Notes: a model not told the origin generated them from the letters alone. A DNA stretch of 64,000 bases from Oscillatoriales cyanobacterium (GCA_004292745.1 RDXH01000031.1:1-64000); one strand, 5' to 3'. Counted from the first letter of the stretch, positions 33,221-43,760 are shown. Made by a program: numbers and translations.

Positions 33221-33606
33221 GCGTCCTTGGCTATAGGAGTTTAGTCGATCGCCAAAATATTTAGATAAAAATTATCATCAAAGTCTTGGTAGTGAAGCCA
33301 GTAGCGGCAGAACGTTGACAACAGTTTGCCTGGTAAATTGTATTTTACAACACAAATTAGGCGACAGCACTTAAAATAGTCTGGATTTACCGATACACTG
33401 CACCCTTAGCAGGCGATGTATATTACCAAGAGTAGGGGGGTTGCGCCTTCAAACTCCTGAGAATGGTGCACAATTTCAAATTAATATCACATAACTGCAC
33501 CATTTTCAGTAAGCTTTGGGTAGAACAGGCTTTCTAGCCTGTTGATAGCAATGGTGCAAAATGTAAAATCGATCGTTAATCTTGTCCAACTACCAATTAC
33601 GAACCT
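33221..33606. other. Upstream region of carB
   Basis: About 385 bp without a gene. An AACAGGC/GCCTGTT hairpin (33524-33543) belongs to the small hairpin family also found at 38890, 53522 and 62533. GGTGCA(C/A)AAT occurs twice (33464 and 33553), a possible duplicated site. No confident promoter boxes were chosen. Confidence 0.4.
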
Positions 33607-36600
33607 ATGCCCCGTCGCCAAGACTTACAAAAAATTCTGCTAATTGGTTCCGGCCCAATTGTGATCGGTCAAGCGTGCGAGTTTGACTATTCGGGGACCC
33701 AGGCTTGCAAAGCTTTGCGAGAAGAAGGTTATGAAGTAGTGCTGGTGAATTCCAACCCAGCTACCATTATGACCGATCCAGAAACAGCCGATCGCATCTA
33801 CATCGAACCTCTAACGCCAGCCATCCTCGAACAAATCATCGCCAAAGAAAGACCACAAGCAATTTTACCGACAATGGGCGGTCAAACAGCCCTAAATTTA
33901 GCCGTCGCGGTCGCTAAGAATGGCGTTTTAGAAAAATACAACGTTGAGTTAATTGGCGCTAAGCTACCAGCAATTGAAATGGCAGAAGACCGACTGCTAT
34001 TTAAAGAAGCGATGGCGCGCATTGGAGTAGCTGTGTGTCCTTCGGGAATTGCCAACAATCTAGATGAAGCCAAAGCAATTGGGCACCAAATCGGTTCTTA
34101 TCCGTTAATTATCCGTCCCGCTTTTACAATGGGCGGCACGGGAGGAGGCATTTCTTACAATCAAGAAGAGTTTGAAGAAATGGCCCAAGGTGGCATTGAT
34201 GCTAGCCCCGTATCCCAAATTCTGATCGAACAATCTTTAATCGGTTGGAAAGAGTACGAACTAGAAGTGATGCGGGATTTAGCAGATAATGTGGTGATTA
34301 TTTGCTCGATCGAAAATATAGACCCGATGGGCGTTCATACCGGAGATTCCATCACAGTCGCGCCGGCTCAAACCCTAACAGACAAAGAATATCAGCGGCT
34401 GCGGGATGCTTCGATTAAAATCATTCGGGAAATCGGAGTTGAAACTGGCGGTTCTAACATTCAATTTGCGGTGAATCCGGTAAATGGAGATTTCATCGTC
34501 ATTGAAATGAACCCCCGCGTTTCCCGTTCCTCGGCTTTAGCCTCAAAAGCAACAGGATTTCCCATTGCGAAAATGGCGGCAAAATTAGCAGTGGGCTACA
34601 CCCTGGATGAAATTTCTAACGATATTACCAAGAAAACTCCTGCTTCTTTTGAACCCACAATTGACTACGTGGTGACGAAGATTCCCCGATTTGCTTTTGA
34701 AAAGTTCCCCGGTTCTGAACCGACCCTGACAACGCAAATGAAGTCAGTGGGAGAGGTAATGGCGATCGGGCGTAGCTTCAATGAATCTTTCCAAAAAGCG
34801 CTGCGAGGATTAGAAACTGGTCGGGCGGGTTTCGGTTGCGACAAACCCGAAAAGTTGCCTAGTTTGGAACAAATTCGCGCCGGATTGCGGACACCAAATC
34901 CCGAACGCATTTTCACAGTTCGCCACGCGATGATGATGGGAATGTCGGTGGAAGACATCTTTGAACTCACAGCAATTGACCCTTGGTTTTTGGACAAAAT
35001 GCAGGAATTGCTGGAAACTGAAAAGTTCATGAAGCGGACCCAGCTCCAGCAGTTGACCAAAGACACAATGTTTGCCATCAAGCAGTTGGGATTTAGCGAT
35101 CGCCAAATTGCTTACGCGACCAAAACATCAGAAGATGAAGTTCGCACTTATCGCAAAAAATTAGGCGTAACACCGATTTACAAAACCGTTGATACCTGCG
35201 CCGCCGAATTTGAAGCATTCACGCCTTATTACTATTCTACCTACGAATTGGGAACAGCAATTTGGGAATTAGGCGATGAAGAAAAGAAGATTTCACCAGT
35301 GGCTCACAGTCTCAGCCCAGAGTCAGAAGTTTTGCCTTCTACTAAGCGCAAAGTAATGATTTTAGGCGGTGGTCCCAACCGCATCGGACAGGGAATTGAG
35401 TTTGATTACTGTTGCTGTCATGCTTCCTATTCCCTAGGAGAAGACGGGTTTGAGACAATCATGGTTAACTCCAACCCAGAAACGGTTTCGACGGATTATG
35501 ATACCAGCGATCGCCTGTATTTTGAACCCCTAACCAAAGAAGATGTCCTCAACATTATCGAGGCGGAAAATCCAGAGGGAGTCATAATTCAATTTGGCGG
35601 ACAAACCCCGTTGAAATTAGCACTACCTTTACAAAAAGCCCTGGAAAATCATCCAGACGTACAAACAAAAATATGGGGAACTTCGCCGGATTCCATTGAT
35701 ACTGCTGAAGACAGGGAAAGGTTTGAAAAAATTCTGCGAAAGTTGAATATTCAGCAAGCTGCTAACGGGTTGGCGCGCAGTTTTGAGGATGCTTTAATCG
35801 TAGCTCAACGGATTGGTTATCCAGTAGTGGTGCGCCCCAGCTACGTGTTAGGCGGCCGAGCCATGGAAATTGTTTATTCCGATACGGAATTGGAACGTTA
35901 CATGACCTATGCGGTGCTGGTAGAACCAGACCATCCGATTTTAATTGACAAGTTCTTGGAAAATGCGACAGAGGTAGATGTAGACGCGATCGCCGATATT
36001 ACAGGAAATGTCACCATCGGGGGCATTATGGAACACATTGAGGAAGCGGGAATTCACTCCGGCGACTCTGCTTGTACCATCCCTTACCAAACACTTACCC
36101 CAGCAGCTTTAGAAACAATTCGCCGCCAGACAGTGGAATTAGCCAAAGCCCTGAAAGTGATCGGGTTGATGAACATTCAATTTGCGGTTCAAGGAGAGCA
36201 AGTTTTCATTTTGGAGGCGAACCCGCGGGCTTCTAGAACAGTGCCTTTTGTCTCCAAGGCGATCGGAGTACCCCTAGCAAAAATGGCCTCACGGGTAATG
36301 TCTGGTCAAACTCTGGAAGCTTTAGGTTTTACTAAAGAAGTTGTACCCACTCATGTTTCAGTGAAAGAAGCCGTACTACCCTTTGCTAAGTTCCCTGGAA
36401 CCGATACTTTGTTAGGACCAGAAATGCGATCGACCGGCGAAGTCATGGGGATTGACACCGATTTTGGCAAGGCCTTCGCCAAAGCTCAATTGGGTGCCGG
36501 ACAAGTCATGCCCCTGTCAGGAACTGTACTGGTTTCCATGCGCGATCGAGACAAACTACCAGTTGTACCAGTTGTCAAGGAATTCTTGGAATTAGGTTTC

Positions 36601-36912
36601 AAAGTAGTAGCAACTCACGGTACTCGCAAAGTATTGGAAGAGCAAGGTTTAGATGTAGATTTGGTCTTAAAACTCCATGAAGGGCGGCCGAATTTGTTGG
36701 ATTCGATCAAGAACGAGAAAATTCAACTAATTATCACCACACCTTCTGGTGAAGAGTCCCGCGCCGACGGTATCTTTATCCGTCGCACAGCATTAACCTA
36801 CAAAATTCCCATTATTACCACCATTGCCGGTGCGAAAGCGACGGCGGCGGGAATTCGATCGCTCAAATCTAACCCAATGGAGGTAAAAGCAATTCAGGAT
36901 TATTACCCCTAA
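33607..36912 (+). CDS. carB: Carbamoyl-phosphate synthase large subunit
   Basis: A 1101-residue protein with the full duplicated architecture. The first half (~1-555) has an ATP-grasp carboxyphosphate domain ([20 protein letters not shown] at 13-32; [28 protein letters not shown]). The second half (~580-940) has a carbamate-kinase-like ATP-grasp domain ([33 protein letters not shown]). A C-terminal MGS-fold regulatory domain follows (~950-1101). With the small subunit CarA, encoded elsewhere, it makes carbamoyl phosphate from glutamine-derived ammonia, bicarbonate and two ATP for arginine and pyrimidine synthesis. Its length is normal for cyanobacteria and all motifs look intact. Confidence 0.98.
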   Translation: MPRRQDLQKILLIGSGPIVIGQACEFDYSGTQACKALREEGYEVVLVNSNPATIMTDPETADRIYIEPLTPAILEQIIAKERPQAILPTMGGQTALNLAVAVAKNGVLEKYNVELIGAKLPAIEMAEDRLLFKEAMARIGVAVCPSGIANNLDEAKAIGHQIGSYPLIIRPAFTMGGTGGGISYNQEEFEEMAQGGIDASPVSQILIEQSLIGWKEYELEVMRDLADNVVIICSIENIDPMGVHTGDSITVAPAQTLTDKEYQRLRDASIKIIREIGVETGGSNIQFAVNPVNGDFIVIEMNPRVSRSSALASKATGFPIAKMAAKLAVGYTLDEISNDITKKTPASFEPTIDYVVTKIPRFAFEKFPGSEPTLTTQMKSVGEVMAIGRSFNESFQKALRGLETGRAGFGCDKPEKLPSLEQIRAGLRTPNPERIFTVRHAMMMGMSVEDIFELTAIDPWFLDKMQELLETEKFMKRTQLQQLTKDTMFAIKQLGFSDRQIAYATKTSEDEVRTYRKKLGVTPIYKTVDTCAAEFEAFTPYYYSTYELGTAIWELGDEEKKISPVAHSLSPESEVLPSTKRKVMILGGGPNRIGQGIEFDYCCCHASYSLGEDGFETIMVNSNPETVSTDYDTSDRLYFEPLTKEDVLNIIEAENPEGVIIQFGGQTPLKLALPLQKALENHPDVQTKIWGTSPDSIDTAEDRERFEKILRKLNIQQAANGLARSFEDALIVAQRIGYPVVVRPSYVLGGRAMEIVYSDTELERYMTYAVLVEPDHPILIDKFLENATEVDVDAIADITGNVTIGGIMEHIEEAGIHSGDSACTIPYQTLTPAALETIRRQTVELAKALKVIGLMNIQFAVQGEQVFILEANPRASRTVPFVSKAIGVPLAKMASRVMSGQTLEALGFTKEVVPTHVSVKEAVLPFAKFPGTDTLLGPEMRSTGEVMGIDTDFGKAFAKAQLGAGQVMPLSGTVLVSMRDRDKLPVVPVVKEFLELGFKVVATHGTRKVLEEQGLDVDLVLKLHEGRPNLLDSIKNEKIQLIITTPSGEESRADGIFIRRTALTYKIPIITTIAGAKATAAGIRSLKSNPMEVKAIQDYYP

Positions 36913-37305
36913 ATTTCCATCCCCCTTCCCTTTTTGAGCCATGGCTGATTCACATTTTTCTTAACACAATCAGGCTTGAGATGAGGGTGGGGCGTAGGTA
37001 GAAATTAATTTTCAGGTAGTAGAGTAGATCGATCGCCTTTGATTCAATCCTCATCCAAACACTGCCCCCAGATTTATCTGGGGGCTAAATTATCAAAAAA
37101 ATCTCCTTATGCTGACACCTAGGCTCAGAAAACCAGGTTTTATGCTTGAATACTTGGTTGTGATTCCCAGGAGAAACCGGGCGATTGAAAATCCAGTCTA
37201 TAGAAACTTTCGTCCGCCTCTGCAAACAACCGAGAATATTGCGATCTATACCTAAAACAAGATAAATTTAAACGCATTGAGTGTCAAAATTCAAGTAACG
37301 AAATG
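36913..37305. other. 393-bp intergenic region with strong hairpin
   Basis: No gene is seen. GCCCCCAGAT/ATCTGGGGGC (37064-37085) is a perfect 10-bp stem with a TT loop; it is followed by an A-rich, not T-rich, tract. Further right are fragments of the GAGAAACCGGG repeat (around 37163). The hairpin could terminate or separate the convergent carB and zinc-ribbon genes. Confidence 0.5.
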
Positions 37306-37704
37306 TTAACGAGAGACACCCTGGGAATTGCCACTCCCACTCACCCACTCTAAAAATCCTTGAAACGGCTGCTGTCGCGGTAACGATTGTTCCGTTGTCA
37401 CGATCGCAAATCCCAGAAATACAGCACTTCCCAAAAGAGCCAACAACGGCAAATGCTTCCCAACCCCCAAATCGCGCTGAATGCGAGCTAGAGGCCTGCT
37501 CTCACGCCTCAGCATCTTCCCCACCGTTAATTGTTTCAGGCTAAAAGGATCGCGGACAAAATGGCCACTCCAACTAATTACCAAATGGGAATGACAGTGA
37601 GGACAACTGAATAGTCCGCTAACCATCCCCACAGCCCCGACGATGCTGGAACGGTTGCAAATCGGACAAGTGACAGAATGAGTGTTGTAGGTGGGAGCGT
37701 TCAT
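37306..37704 (-). CDS. Hypothetical zinc-ribbon membrane protein
   Basis: A 132-residue protein. Two CxxC-type knuckles, CPIC (13-16) and CPHC (34-37), form a probable zinc ribbon at the N-terminus. A basic central segment (MLRRESRPLARIQRD) is followed by one membrane helix (~87-102), with a short Gly/Ser tail. The name and function are unknown to me. The layout, cytoplasmic zinc ribbon plus membrane anchor, is seen in several small cyanobacterial families. The ATG at 37704 starts a compact protein. The MITE-like element lies directly upstream of its promoter region. Confidence 0.7.
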   Translation of the reverse strand: MNAPTYNTHSVTCPICNRSSIVGAVGMVSGLFSCPHCHSHLVISWSGHFVRDPFSLKQLTVGKMLRRESRPLARIQRDLGVGKHLPLLALLGSAVFLGFAIVTTEQSLPRQQPFQGFLEWVSGSGNSQGVSR

Positions 37705-37772
37705 AACTGTTTTTCTTGAGTAAAAAAACCAATAACTAATAGAGAGCCAGCGCTAATGCCTAGGGCATAGAC

Positions 37773-37932
37773 CTAAAGAGGCAGGGCGGTTTGATTCTTT
37801 GTAGGGGCAATCCCCCCGTGGTTGCCCCAATGCCTGAAATGACGGAAAATGGTCGGTGGGGGGGTAGGCACGGGGGCACTACCCCTACAAAGCCCTCGTT
37901 TTTTGGAGAATGAAACCGCCCTGCCTAAAGAG
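37773..37932. mobile_element. MITE-like element with 8-bp target-site duplication
   Basis: A 144-bp element (37781-37924) has terminal inverted repeats starting GCAGGGCGGTTT and ending AAACCGCCCTGC. Inner inverted segments (TTGTAGGGG / CCCCTACAA; CCCCCGTG / CACGGGGG) extend the palindrome across most of the element. It is flanked on both sides by the same octamer CTAAAGAG (37773-37780 and 37925-37932), which is what transposition with an 8-bp duplication leaves behind. It has no coding capacity. Confidence 0.85.
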
Positions 37933-37982
37933 GTACTTTTCCTTAATTCCTAGTTTACCTCTGATATCCGCCAGATCGGATC

Positions 37983-38789
37983 TCAATTCATTGTAAAACC
38001 TTTAAATTTCCAATCCTGTAAACTGTGCAAGTCTCGGCCACAGGTGAGGTTGTATTGAAGAGGAGTAATGGTAATTTTATGGTCGCGAATAGCTTGTACA
38101 TCCGTAGGAAGATCTCGCAAATCAGAGGTTTCTAAGGTTTCTTCCACATCTTCTAACAATTCCCCAGCTAGCCAATAATAAGTTTTGCCGCGGGGATCGG
38201 TACGCTTTTGAAATATATCGAAATAGCGGCGAATCCCTTGACGGGCGATCGCAACTCCGGTAATTTCTGCTTGTTTAACCGCTGGTATATTCACATTCCA
38301 CAACATGGGTTTTGCCATAGGTTGTTTTTCCAACTGTGAGAGCAAACTCACGGCAAAATTTACTGCCGGCTCAAATTCCAAGCAAGCATAGCTCGCAAGG
38401 CTGAAAGCAATGCTGGGAATCCCTTCCATAATGCCTTCCATGGCGGCCGAAACCGTCCCGGAACAAATGATATCCGTTCCTAAATTCGGGCCGTGATTAA
38501 TACCTGCCAGAACAAAATCTGGCGGTTTGTCAAGTAAAGCCCACAAAGCTAGTTTCACGCAGTCAGCGGGAGTACCAGAACAAGCCCAAGCTTTGACTGC
38601 GGGGTCAAAAATAGATTCGACAATTTCGGCGCGGATGGGTTGGTGCAGGGTGAGGCCGTGACCTGTCGCCGACCGTTCTCTGTCGGGACAAACTACGCTG
38701 ACGTCATGACCAGCGGCGGCGAGTGCGTTGGCGAGGCTGCGGATGCCTTGTGCAAAGATGCCGTCGTCGTTGCTAATTAGAAGTTTCAT
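37983..38789 (-). CDS. surE: 5'/3'-nucleotidase SurE
   Basis: A 268-residue protein. I chose the ATG at 38789 because [16 protein letters not shown] is the universal SurE start; the longer frame adds seven unrelated residues. The metal site is visible in SNDDG (Asp8, Asp9), [13 protein letters not shown] and [18 protein letters not shown] with Asn. SurE is a cytoplasmic survival-protein phosphatase acting on nucleoside monophosphates and short polyphosphate. It stands upstream of and divergent from pheS, with 260 bp between them. Confidence 0.96.
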   Translation of the reverse strand: MKLLISNDDGIFAQGIRSLANALAAAGHDVSVVCPDRERSATGHGLTLHQPIRAEIVESIFDPAVKAWACSGTPADCVKLALWALLDKPPDFVLAGINHGPNLGTDIICSGTVSAAMEGIMEGIPSIAFSLASYACLEFEPAVNFAVSLLSQLEKQPMAKPMLWNVNIPAVKQAEITGVAIARQGIRRYFDIFQKRTDPRGKTYYWLAGELLEDVEETLETSDLRDLPTDVQAIRDHKITITPLQYNLTCGRDLHSLQDWKFKGFTMN

Positions 38790-38867
38790 GAAAAGTTTTG
38801 TAGGCCACATGACAATACTAAACTAAATTCAAGTCTGGCGATCGCTTTGGTCTCTAATTACCAATTG

Positions 38868-38934
38868 GACATCTCCCATAATTATTGTGGAACAGGCATC
38901 CTGCCTGTTTTTGACAAGCTTTTTAGGAGATGTC
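38868..38934. repeat. Nested hairpin element, family C copy 1
   Basis: Outer arms GACATCTCC (38868-38876) and GGAGATGTC (38926-38934) enclose CATAATTATTGTG, an inner GAACAGGC...GCCTGTT hairpin, and GCTTTTT. Another copy lies at 53499-53567. It sits in the surE-pheS gap. Confidence 0.92.
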
Positions 38935-39049
38935 TATTACCGATTAAAATCTCAAATGTAAAATCAACCAGCCACTCGCACTCAAATTGCGCTAAACTCA
39001 ACTTGGCTCCAACAGCCATCAATCTAAAATCTCAAATCTAAAATCTAAA

Positions 39050-40054
39050 ATGACTGTCCAGAAGAGCGACATTGAAACCCAACTAGAAACCCTCGGACAA
39101 GAAGCCAAAAGTGCGATCGCCACCACTAATACCCTCGAACAACTCGAACAGTTGCGCGTCAATTACCTAGGTAAAAAAGGCCAACTCTCTCAAGTTTTAG
39201 GTATGATGGGCAAACTGCCACCAGATCAGCGACCGAAACTAGGTGCGATCGCCAACACCGTCAAAGAAGCCCTACAAACCGATTTAGAAGACAAACGCAC
39301 CTCCCTCCAAACCGCCCAAATCCAAGCCAAACTAGCCTCAGAAACCCTCGATGTCACCATGCCTGGGATTTTTCGACCCCAAGGCAGAATACACCCCTTA
39401 AACAGCGTCATAGACCGCGCTTTAGATATCTTTGTTGGCCTCGGCTACACCGTAGCCAACGGCCCAGAAATGGAAACAGACTATTACAATTTTGAAGCAC
39501 TAAACACCCCGCCAGACCACCCAGCGCGGGATATGCAAGATACCTTTTATCTCCCAGGCGGAAACCTGCTGCGAACCCAAACATCCTCCGTGCAAATTCG
39601 CTACATGGAACAGCACAAACCCCCGATTCGGATTGTCTCTCCAGGCCGCGTTTACCGCCGCGATACCGTCGATGCTACTCACGCCGCCGTCTTCCATCAA
39701 ATAGAACTTTTGGCCATAGATGAAGGGCTGACCTTTACTGACTTGAAAGGCACAATCAAAGAATTTTTGCGACAAATGTTCGGACAAGATTTGCCCATTC
39801 GTTTTCGCACCAGTTATTTTCCGTTTACAGAACCTTCTGCCGAAGTAGATTTGCAGTGGAATGGTAAATGGCTAGAAGTTTTAGGATGCGGCATGGTCGA
39901 TCCTAATGTTCTGAAAGGAGTTGGTTTAGACCCGGAAAAATACAGTGGTTTTGCCGCCGGTTTTGGTGTCGAGCGCTTCGCAATGGTATTGCATGAAATT
40001 GATGATATTCGTCGGGTTTATGCCAGCGATTTGCGCTTTTTACGCCAATTTTAA
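39050..40054 (+). CDS. pheS: Phenylalanyl-tRNA synthetase alpha subunit
   Basis: A 334-residue class II synthetase subunit. The N-terminal coiled coil (~1-90, including [16 protein letters not shown]) binds tRNA-Phe. The catalytic core shows [19 protein letters not shown], the motif-2 region [11 protein letters not shown] and [15 protein letters not shown], and motif 3 [14 protein letters not shown] with the ATP-binding arginine. It works as an alpha2-beta2 enzyme with PheT, which is not adjacent here. Length and motifs are standard. Confidence 0.98.
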   Translation: MTVQKSDIETQLETLGQEAKSAIATTNTLEQLEQLRVNYLGKKGQLSQVLGMMGKLPPDQRPKLGAIANTVKEALQTDLEDKRTSLQTAQIQAKLASETLDVTMPGIFRPQGRIHPLNSVIDRALDIFVGLGYTVANGPEMETDYYNFEALNTPPDHPARDMQDTFYLPGGNLLRTQTSSVQIRYMEQHKPPIRIVSPGRVYRRDTVDATHAAVFHQIELLAIDEGLTFTDLKGTIKEFLRQMFGQDLPIRFRTSYFPFTEPSAEVDLQWNGKWLEVLGCGMVDPNVLKGVGLDPEKYSGFAAGFGVERFAMVLHEIDDIRRVYASDLRFLRQF

Positions 40055-40078
40055 CTAACCATATAGCCGTGATTTAAG

Positions 40079-40483
40079 ATGACACCAGAACTAATTTTTA
40101 CAGTAGGAAACCTGTTCGTTTTGCCCTTCTGGGCAATCATGATTTTACTACCAAACTGGGGAATAACTCGAAAAATGATGAATTCCTTCATCCCCTTTGT
40201 AGTGCTCGCCCTGATGTATATCTATTTGTTTGTTACCAGCATCACCCCAGAAAATGCTGCCGCTTTGTCCAATCCCAAACTAGCAGATATCGCCAAATTT
40301 CTTGGGGAAGAAACCGCCGCAGCTACAGGATGGATACATTTTTTAGTGATGGACTTATTTGTCGGGCGTTGGATTTATTTAGAAGGACAACGCACCGGAG
40401 TTTGGACGATTCATTCCCTCGCATTGTGTCTATTTGCAGGTCCGATGGGATTGCTCTCTCACATTCTTCTTCCTTCTTCCTGA
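40079..40483 (+). CDS. ABA4-like (DUF4281) membrane protein
   Basis: A 134-residue protein with about four membrane helices. It begins LIFTVGNLFVLPFWAIMILLPNW, and later WIHFLVMDLFVGRWIYLEGQ, the hallmark of the ABA4-like family linked in plants to neoxanthin synthesis; the cyanobacterial role is not settled. The last six or so codons (ILLPSS) and the TGA lie inside a TTCTTCC heptamer/C-run repeat, so the original C-terminus may have been replaced by repeat sequence. The gene starts 24 bp after pheS and may be co-transcribed with it. Confidence 0.88.
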   Translation: MTPELIFTVGNLFVLPFWAIMILLPNWGITRKMMNSFIPFVVLALMYIYLFVTSITPENAAALSNPKLADIAKFLGEETAAATGWIHFLVMDLFVGRWIYLEGQRTGVWTIHSLALCLFAGPMGLLSHILLPSS

Positions 40484-40525
40484 ATTTCCCCCCTTGGGGG
40501 GGGGGTGACTTCTTCCTTCTTCTTA
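40462..40525. repeat. Inverted copy of the GGAAGAA/C-run composite repeat
   Basis: ATTCTTCTTCCTTCTTCCTG, then AATTTCCCCCCTTGGGGGG and GTGACTTCTTCCTTCTTCTT. This is the reverse complement of the block at 29914-30011. It contains the stop codon of the ABA4-like gene. Confidence 0.9.
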
Positions 40526-40611
40526 AAATCGAATTGTCGGGTGCGTCAGGAGAGTTTTTTAAACAATTTTTAAGGTTCTGGAACTGACGCACCTTACCAA
40601 TTCAGCCAATG

Positions 40612-41946
40612 TTACGAAGTCCTTTGCAATTGCTTGTTAACCTTGATAATTTTTCGATCAAAATACTCTTGTCTGTGTCCCAATCTTTTAGCCACATCCA
40701 AGGCTTTTTGATAAGCTTCTAAAGCTTTGTTGTAGGTTTTCATCTCCTGATAAACTTGACCAAGATTATCATAAGCATTCATCAATCCATACAAGTTATA
40801 AGCCCGTTCTTCTAACAGTAACTGCATTTGATAAATCCGCAAAGTCGGTTCCCACTGTTTTTGCGATCGATAAAGCAATGCTAATTTTTCCAACGCTTCG
40901 CTAGCGTGGGCATACTGTTGAATGGGGACAGCTAAATTGTATGCTTCCTGATAGTATTGAGCAGCTAAATTGATTTGACCTAGGGTTTCGTAATCCGCAG
41001 CGATCGCAATTTTTAGGGGTGGTACAGCGCTAGGATTTTGCAGATTCATATATACTGATACCAATTTCTCCCTAGCTGCGATCGCCTTCAGATGTTGTTT
41101 AGACTGGTGGTAAACATAGGCCAACTGTCTCAGAGAATCCACCTCAGTGGGAGGAGTTACAGCCACAGGAGGCGCACCATTTCCCGCCACCACCGCCGGA
41201 GTCGAAACCACAGAGTTTGCAGCAAACAAAGCGCGATTTTCCTGAATTAAACTTGCCAATTCCTCATACACAGCAGCAGCTTTTTCATAACTCAACCAAT
41301 TGATATGAATTAGCCCCATCGCCTTTAAAGTCTGACCCTCAGCCAAAATATCCTGTTGCTGCCGCGCATTGTCAAGAATTTGTTGATAAACTTCTGTAGT
41401 CGGGCCCTTAGCACGCACTTGTTGAAAAGCAGCAGCCAAAACTCGCAGTAAATCAAGATCGACCGGTACCTGAGATTTGACTTGTTTTTGAATTACTTGG
41501 AGCCGTTGAGTAATAAACTGTAATTCAATGGTTTTACTGTTACTCCAAGCCACACTTCCTACCCGACTCAAAGCAGCAATTTCCACCGCCGGGCCCAGAT
41601 AGCGTCGCAGGCGCAATTCTCGGAACCAAATATCAAAAGCACCCACTCCATCTCCAGCTTGCAGTTTAGCCAATGCTTCTAAGTTTAAGCCATCTAAAGC
41701 TACGCTCAATTCATCCCGCTGAGTGCTACTCAAAGATTCATTCGTGGGAGTTAACGGATCGGGTGTGGTAATCTCTAACGGATTAGGAGAAAATTGATCC
41801 AAACCTGGTGGAGTGGTTTGAGCGCTAGCAATTGAACTAGCACATAGCCACAAGAAAAGCAAGCACCCGATGGGTACAGAAATTCCCATCCTCAAAATTT
41901 GGTGGGAGCGAACCCCTATCGATTCCCGAAACATCAAGTTTTGCAT
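40612..41946 (-). CDS. Secreted TPR-repeat protein
   Basis: A 444-residue protein. A signal peptide is clear around residues 20-43 (GISVPIGCLLFLWLCASSIA). The rest is helical with recognisable tetratricopeptide motifs, the best being AYDNLGQVYQEMKTYNKALE, and others such as ASEALEKLALLYRSQ and QINLAAQYYQEAYN. It is probably a periplasmic protein-interaction scaffold. The start may be downstream: with the ATG at 41946 only 21 bp separate it from the divergent esterase gene, and an ATG at 41889 would give a shorter, cleaner signal peptide. Confidence 0.87.
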   Translation of the reverse strand: MQNLMFRESIGVRSHQILRMGISVPIGCLLFLWLCASSIASAQTTPPGLDQFSPNPLEITTPDPLTPTNESLSSTQRDELSVALDGLNLEALAKLQAGDGVGAFDIWFRELRLRRYLGPAVEIAALSRVGSVAWSNSKTIELQFITQRLQVIQKQVKSQVPVDLDLLRVLAAAFQQVRAKGPTTEVYQQILDNARQQQDILAEGQTLKAMGLIHINWLSYEKAAAVYEELASLIQENRALFAANSVVSTPAVVAGNGAPPVAVTPPTEVDSLRQLAYVYHQSKQHLKAIAAREKLVSVYMNLQNPSAVPPLKIAIAADYETLGQINLAAQYYQEAYNLAVPIQQYAHASEALEKLALLYRSQKQWEPTLRIYQMQLLLEERAYNLYGLMNAYDNLGQVYQEMKTYNKALEAYQKALDVAKRLGHRQEYFDRKIIKVNKQLQRTS

Positions 41947-41967
41947 ATCTACAAAACGGTATATATT

Positions 41968-43230
41968 ATGTCACAAAGATGGCACAAAAGCCAAGAATTG
42001 AACCAAAACAGCCCCATAAAAATTACCGCACTGAGCAATTATTGGGATTTTAAGAGCCTGGGCGATCGCATTTTACGCTTATTCAGTTTAGCCTTAATTT
42101 TGTTAACTATTTGCACAGCTTGTGCACCGCCTCCCGCAGCAGCAAAAGACCGCTCTTTCCCGGAAATGTCCCTAGAATTTCTGGGAGACTACCAATTACC
42201 AAAAATTAATTTTGAAGGAGTCCCCGTCGGTGGCTTATCAGGAATTACCTACGACTCCAAAGGAATAAACCCAGGGACTTCCCAAGCTTATCGTTTTTAC
42301 GCTATTTCCGACGACCCCAGCGAAAACGGAGAAGCCAGATTTTACAGTCTCCGACTAGACCTCAAATTAGGAGATGCAACCAATATTCGTCTGAAAAAAG
42401 TTAATGTTGAAGCTGTTACTTCTCTCAAAAAAGCAGATGGCCAAACATTCTCTTGGGGGGCCATCAATCCTGAAGGTATCGCTCTTTCTCCCCGCAATTC
42501 CGTCTTTGTCGCCAGCGAAGGTGTCACTCACGTTGGCATTCCTCCCTTTGTCGGAGAATTTGACCTCAAAACTGGCAATTGGCGGGGGGAATTGCCAATT
42601 CCCCAGCGCTATATTCCCGATGCTAGTGATGAGAAACAGCAGCAAGGAGTCTTAGATAATTTGGGATTTGAATCTCTGACAATTGACCCCGAAACTTTTA
42701 GTCCAGGCGGTCTCGATCCGTTTCGTTTGTTTGTGGCCACAGAAGCCCCTTTAATGCAAGACCTAGACCCCGAAAATCCTGGTAAAATTCGGATTCTACA
42801 TTATATCCTAGTCAACAAAACACCGCAATTAATCTCGGAAAATCTTTACACTTTAGACCAAGTTCCTTTAAGTATTTTAAACGGTTTAACAGAATTAGTA
42901 ACTGTTGGTGGCGGTCAATTTTTGAGTTTAGAGCGTTCCTTTGGGCTTTCAGGATACGGCGCGCGGATTTATCAAGTTGCAGTGGGTGCCGCTACAGATA
43001 CTTCGAGAATCAAGAGCTTCAAAGGGGGGTCGTCTGTAGTTGAACCTGTGAGGAAAAAATTGCTATTAGACTTGAGCGAATTAGGAATTCCGTTGTATAA
43101 CTTAGAAGGAATGACCTTGGGGCCGCGCTTGCCTGATGGTAGCCAAAGTTTAGTTTTAGTCAGCGATGACAGTTTTGATGAAGCACAAAAAACTCAGTTT
43201 ATTTTGTTGAGTCTCAAAGCCAAATATTAG
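41968..43230 (+). CDS. Esterase-like (phytase-type) secreted protein
   Basis: A 420-residue protein. The ATG at 41968 is chosen; a 23-residue longer frame would overlap the divergent TPR gene. A hydrophobic segment ending LLTICTACAPPPA (about residues 35-52) may be a signal peptide or weak lipobox. The remainder matches the esterase-like/phytase-like beta-propeller family: VGGLSGITYD, RFYAISDDP, WGAINPEGIALSP, DNLGFESLTIDP and LYNLEGMTLGP. Proteins of this family are thought to hydrolyse phosphoesters outside the cytoplasm. The substrate is unknown. A repeat-filled 530-bp region follows. Confidence 0.88.
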   Translation: MSQRWHKSQELNQNSPIKITALSNYWDFKSLGDRILRLFSLALILLTICTACAPPPAAAKDRSFPEMSLEFLGDYQLPKINFEGVPVGGLSGITYDSKGINPGTSQAYRFYAISDDPSENGEARFYSLRLDLKLGDATNIRLKKVNVEAVTSLKKADGQTFSWGAINPEGIALSPRNSVFVASEGVTHVGIPPFVGEFDLKTGNWRGELPIPQRYIPDASDEKQQQGVLDNLGFESLTIDPETFSPGGLDPFRLFVATEAPLMQDLDPENPGKIRILHYILVNKTPQLISENLYTLDQVPLSILNGLTELVTVGGGQFLSLERSFGLSGYGARIYQVAVGAATDTSRIKSFKGGSSVVEPVRKKLLLDLSELGIPLYNLEGMTLGPRLPDGSQSLVLVSDDSFDEAQKTQFILLSLKAKY

Positions 43231-43341
43231 GCGATAGGGGCTGGCTATCATCGCTTCTCCACAATCAAATCCCGTCTTTGTGGAATAGGACCGAAAGCTA
43301 TTAGTGTCAACAATCGCTTGAAAGCATGGTGTGTATTTATC

Positions 43342-43536
43342 CTCCTCTCTAGAGGGGAGGTAGAGCTGACACACCCCCGGCCCCTCTCTAGAGGGGAGTT
43401 GGATCGGACACACCCCCGGCCCCTCTCTAGAGGGGAGTTGGATCGGACACACCCCCAGCCCCTCTCTAGAGGGGAGTTGGATCGGACACACCCCCAGCCC
43501 CTCTCTAGAGGGGAGTTGGATCGGACACACCCCCTC
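43342..43536. repeat. 39-bp tandem array, five units
   Basis: Units start at 43342, 43381, 43420, 43459 and 43498. Each reads CCCCTCTCTAGAGGGGAG, then TTGGATCGGACACACCCCC. Every unit contains an imperfect palindrome around CTCTAGAG. The 39-bp length is a codon multiple, so long open frames on both strands here are artefacts of the repeat. Confidence 0.95.
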
Positions 43537-43734
43537 TCTGGAGGGTCTGGGACTCTCGATCCGGTTCCCCTCCTGGGAGGGGCTAGGGGTGGGTCTTTTA
43601 CCAGCTATTATTCCCCATCGTCGTTTTTTTGAGAATGAAACAACCCAGCCCCAGCCCCTCTCTGGAGGGTCTGGGACTCTCGATCCGGTTCCCCTCCTGG
43701 GAGGGGCTAGGGGTGGGTCTTTTACTAGCTATTA
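43531..43734. repeat. ~80-bp direct repeat, two copies
   Basis: CCCCTCTCTGGAGGGTCTGG through GGGGTGGGTCTTTTAC and AGCTATTA occurs at 43531-43610 and again at 43655-43734, nearly identical and 124 bp apart. GAGAATGAAAC between them resembles the end of the MITE at 37773-37932. With the 39-bp array it fills the gap between the esterase and hydrolase genes. Confidence 0.92.
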
Positions 43735-43760
43735 ATTTTAAATAAGTTTAATTAACAAAG

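Noticed and set aside
43342-43536. Possible CRISPR array
   Set aside because: Units are contiguous 39-bp tandem repeats with no unique spacers.
43156-43632. Long open frames on both strands after the esterase gene
   Set aside because: They exist only because the 39-bp repeat is a codon multiple (13-residue repeats); no family similarity.
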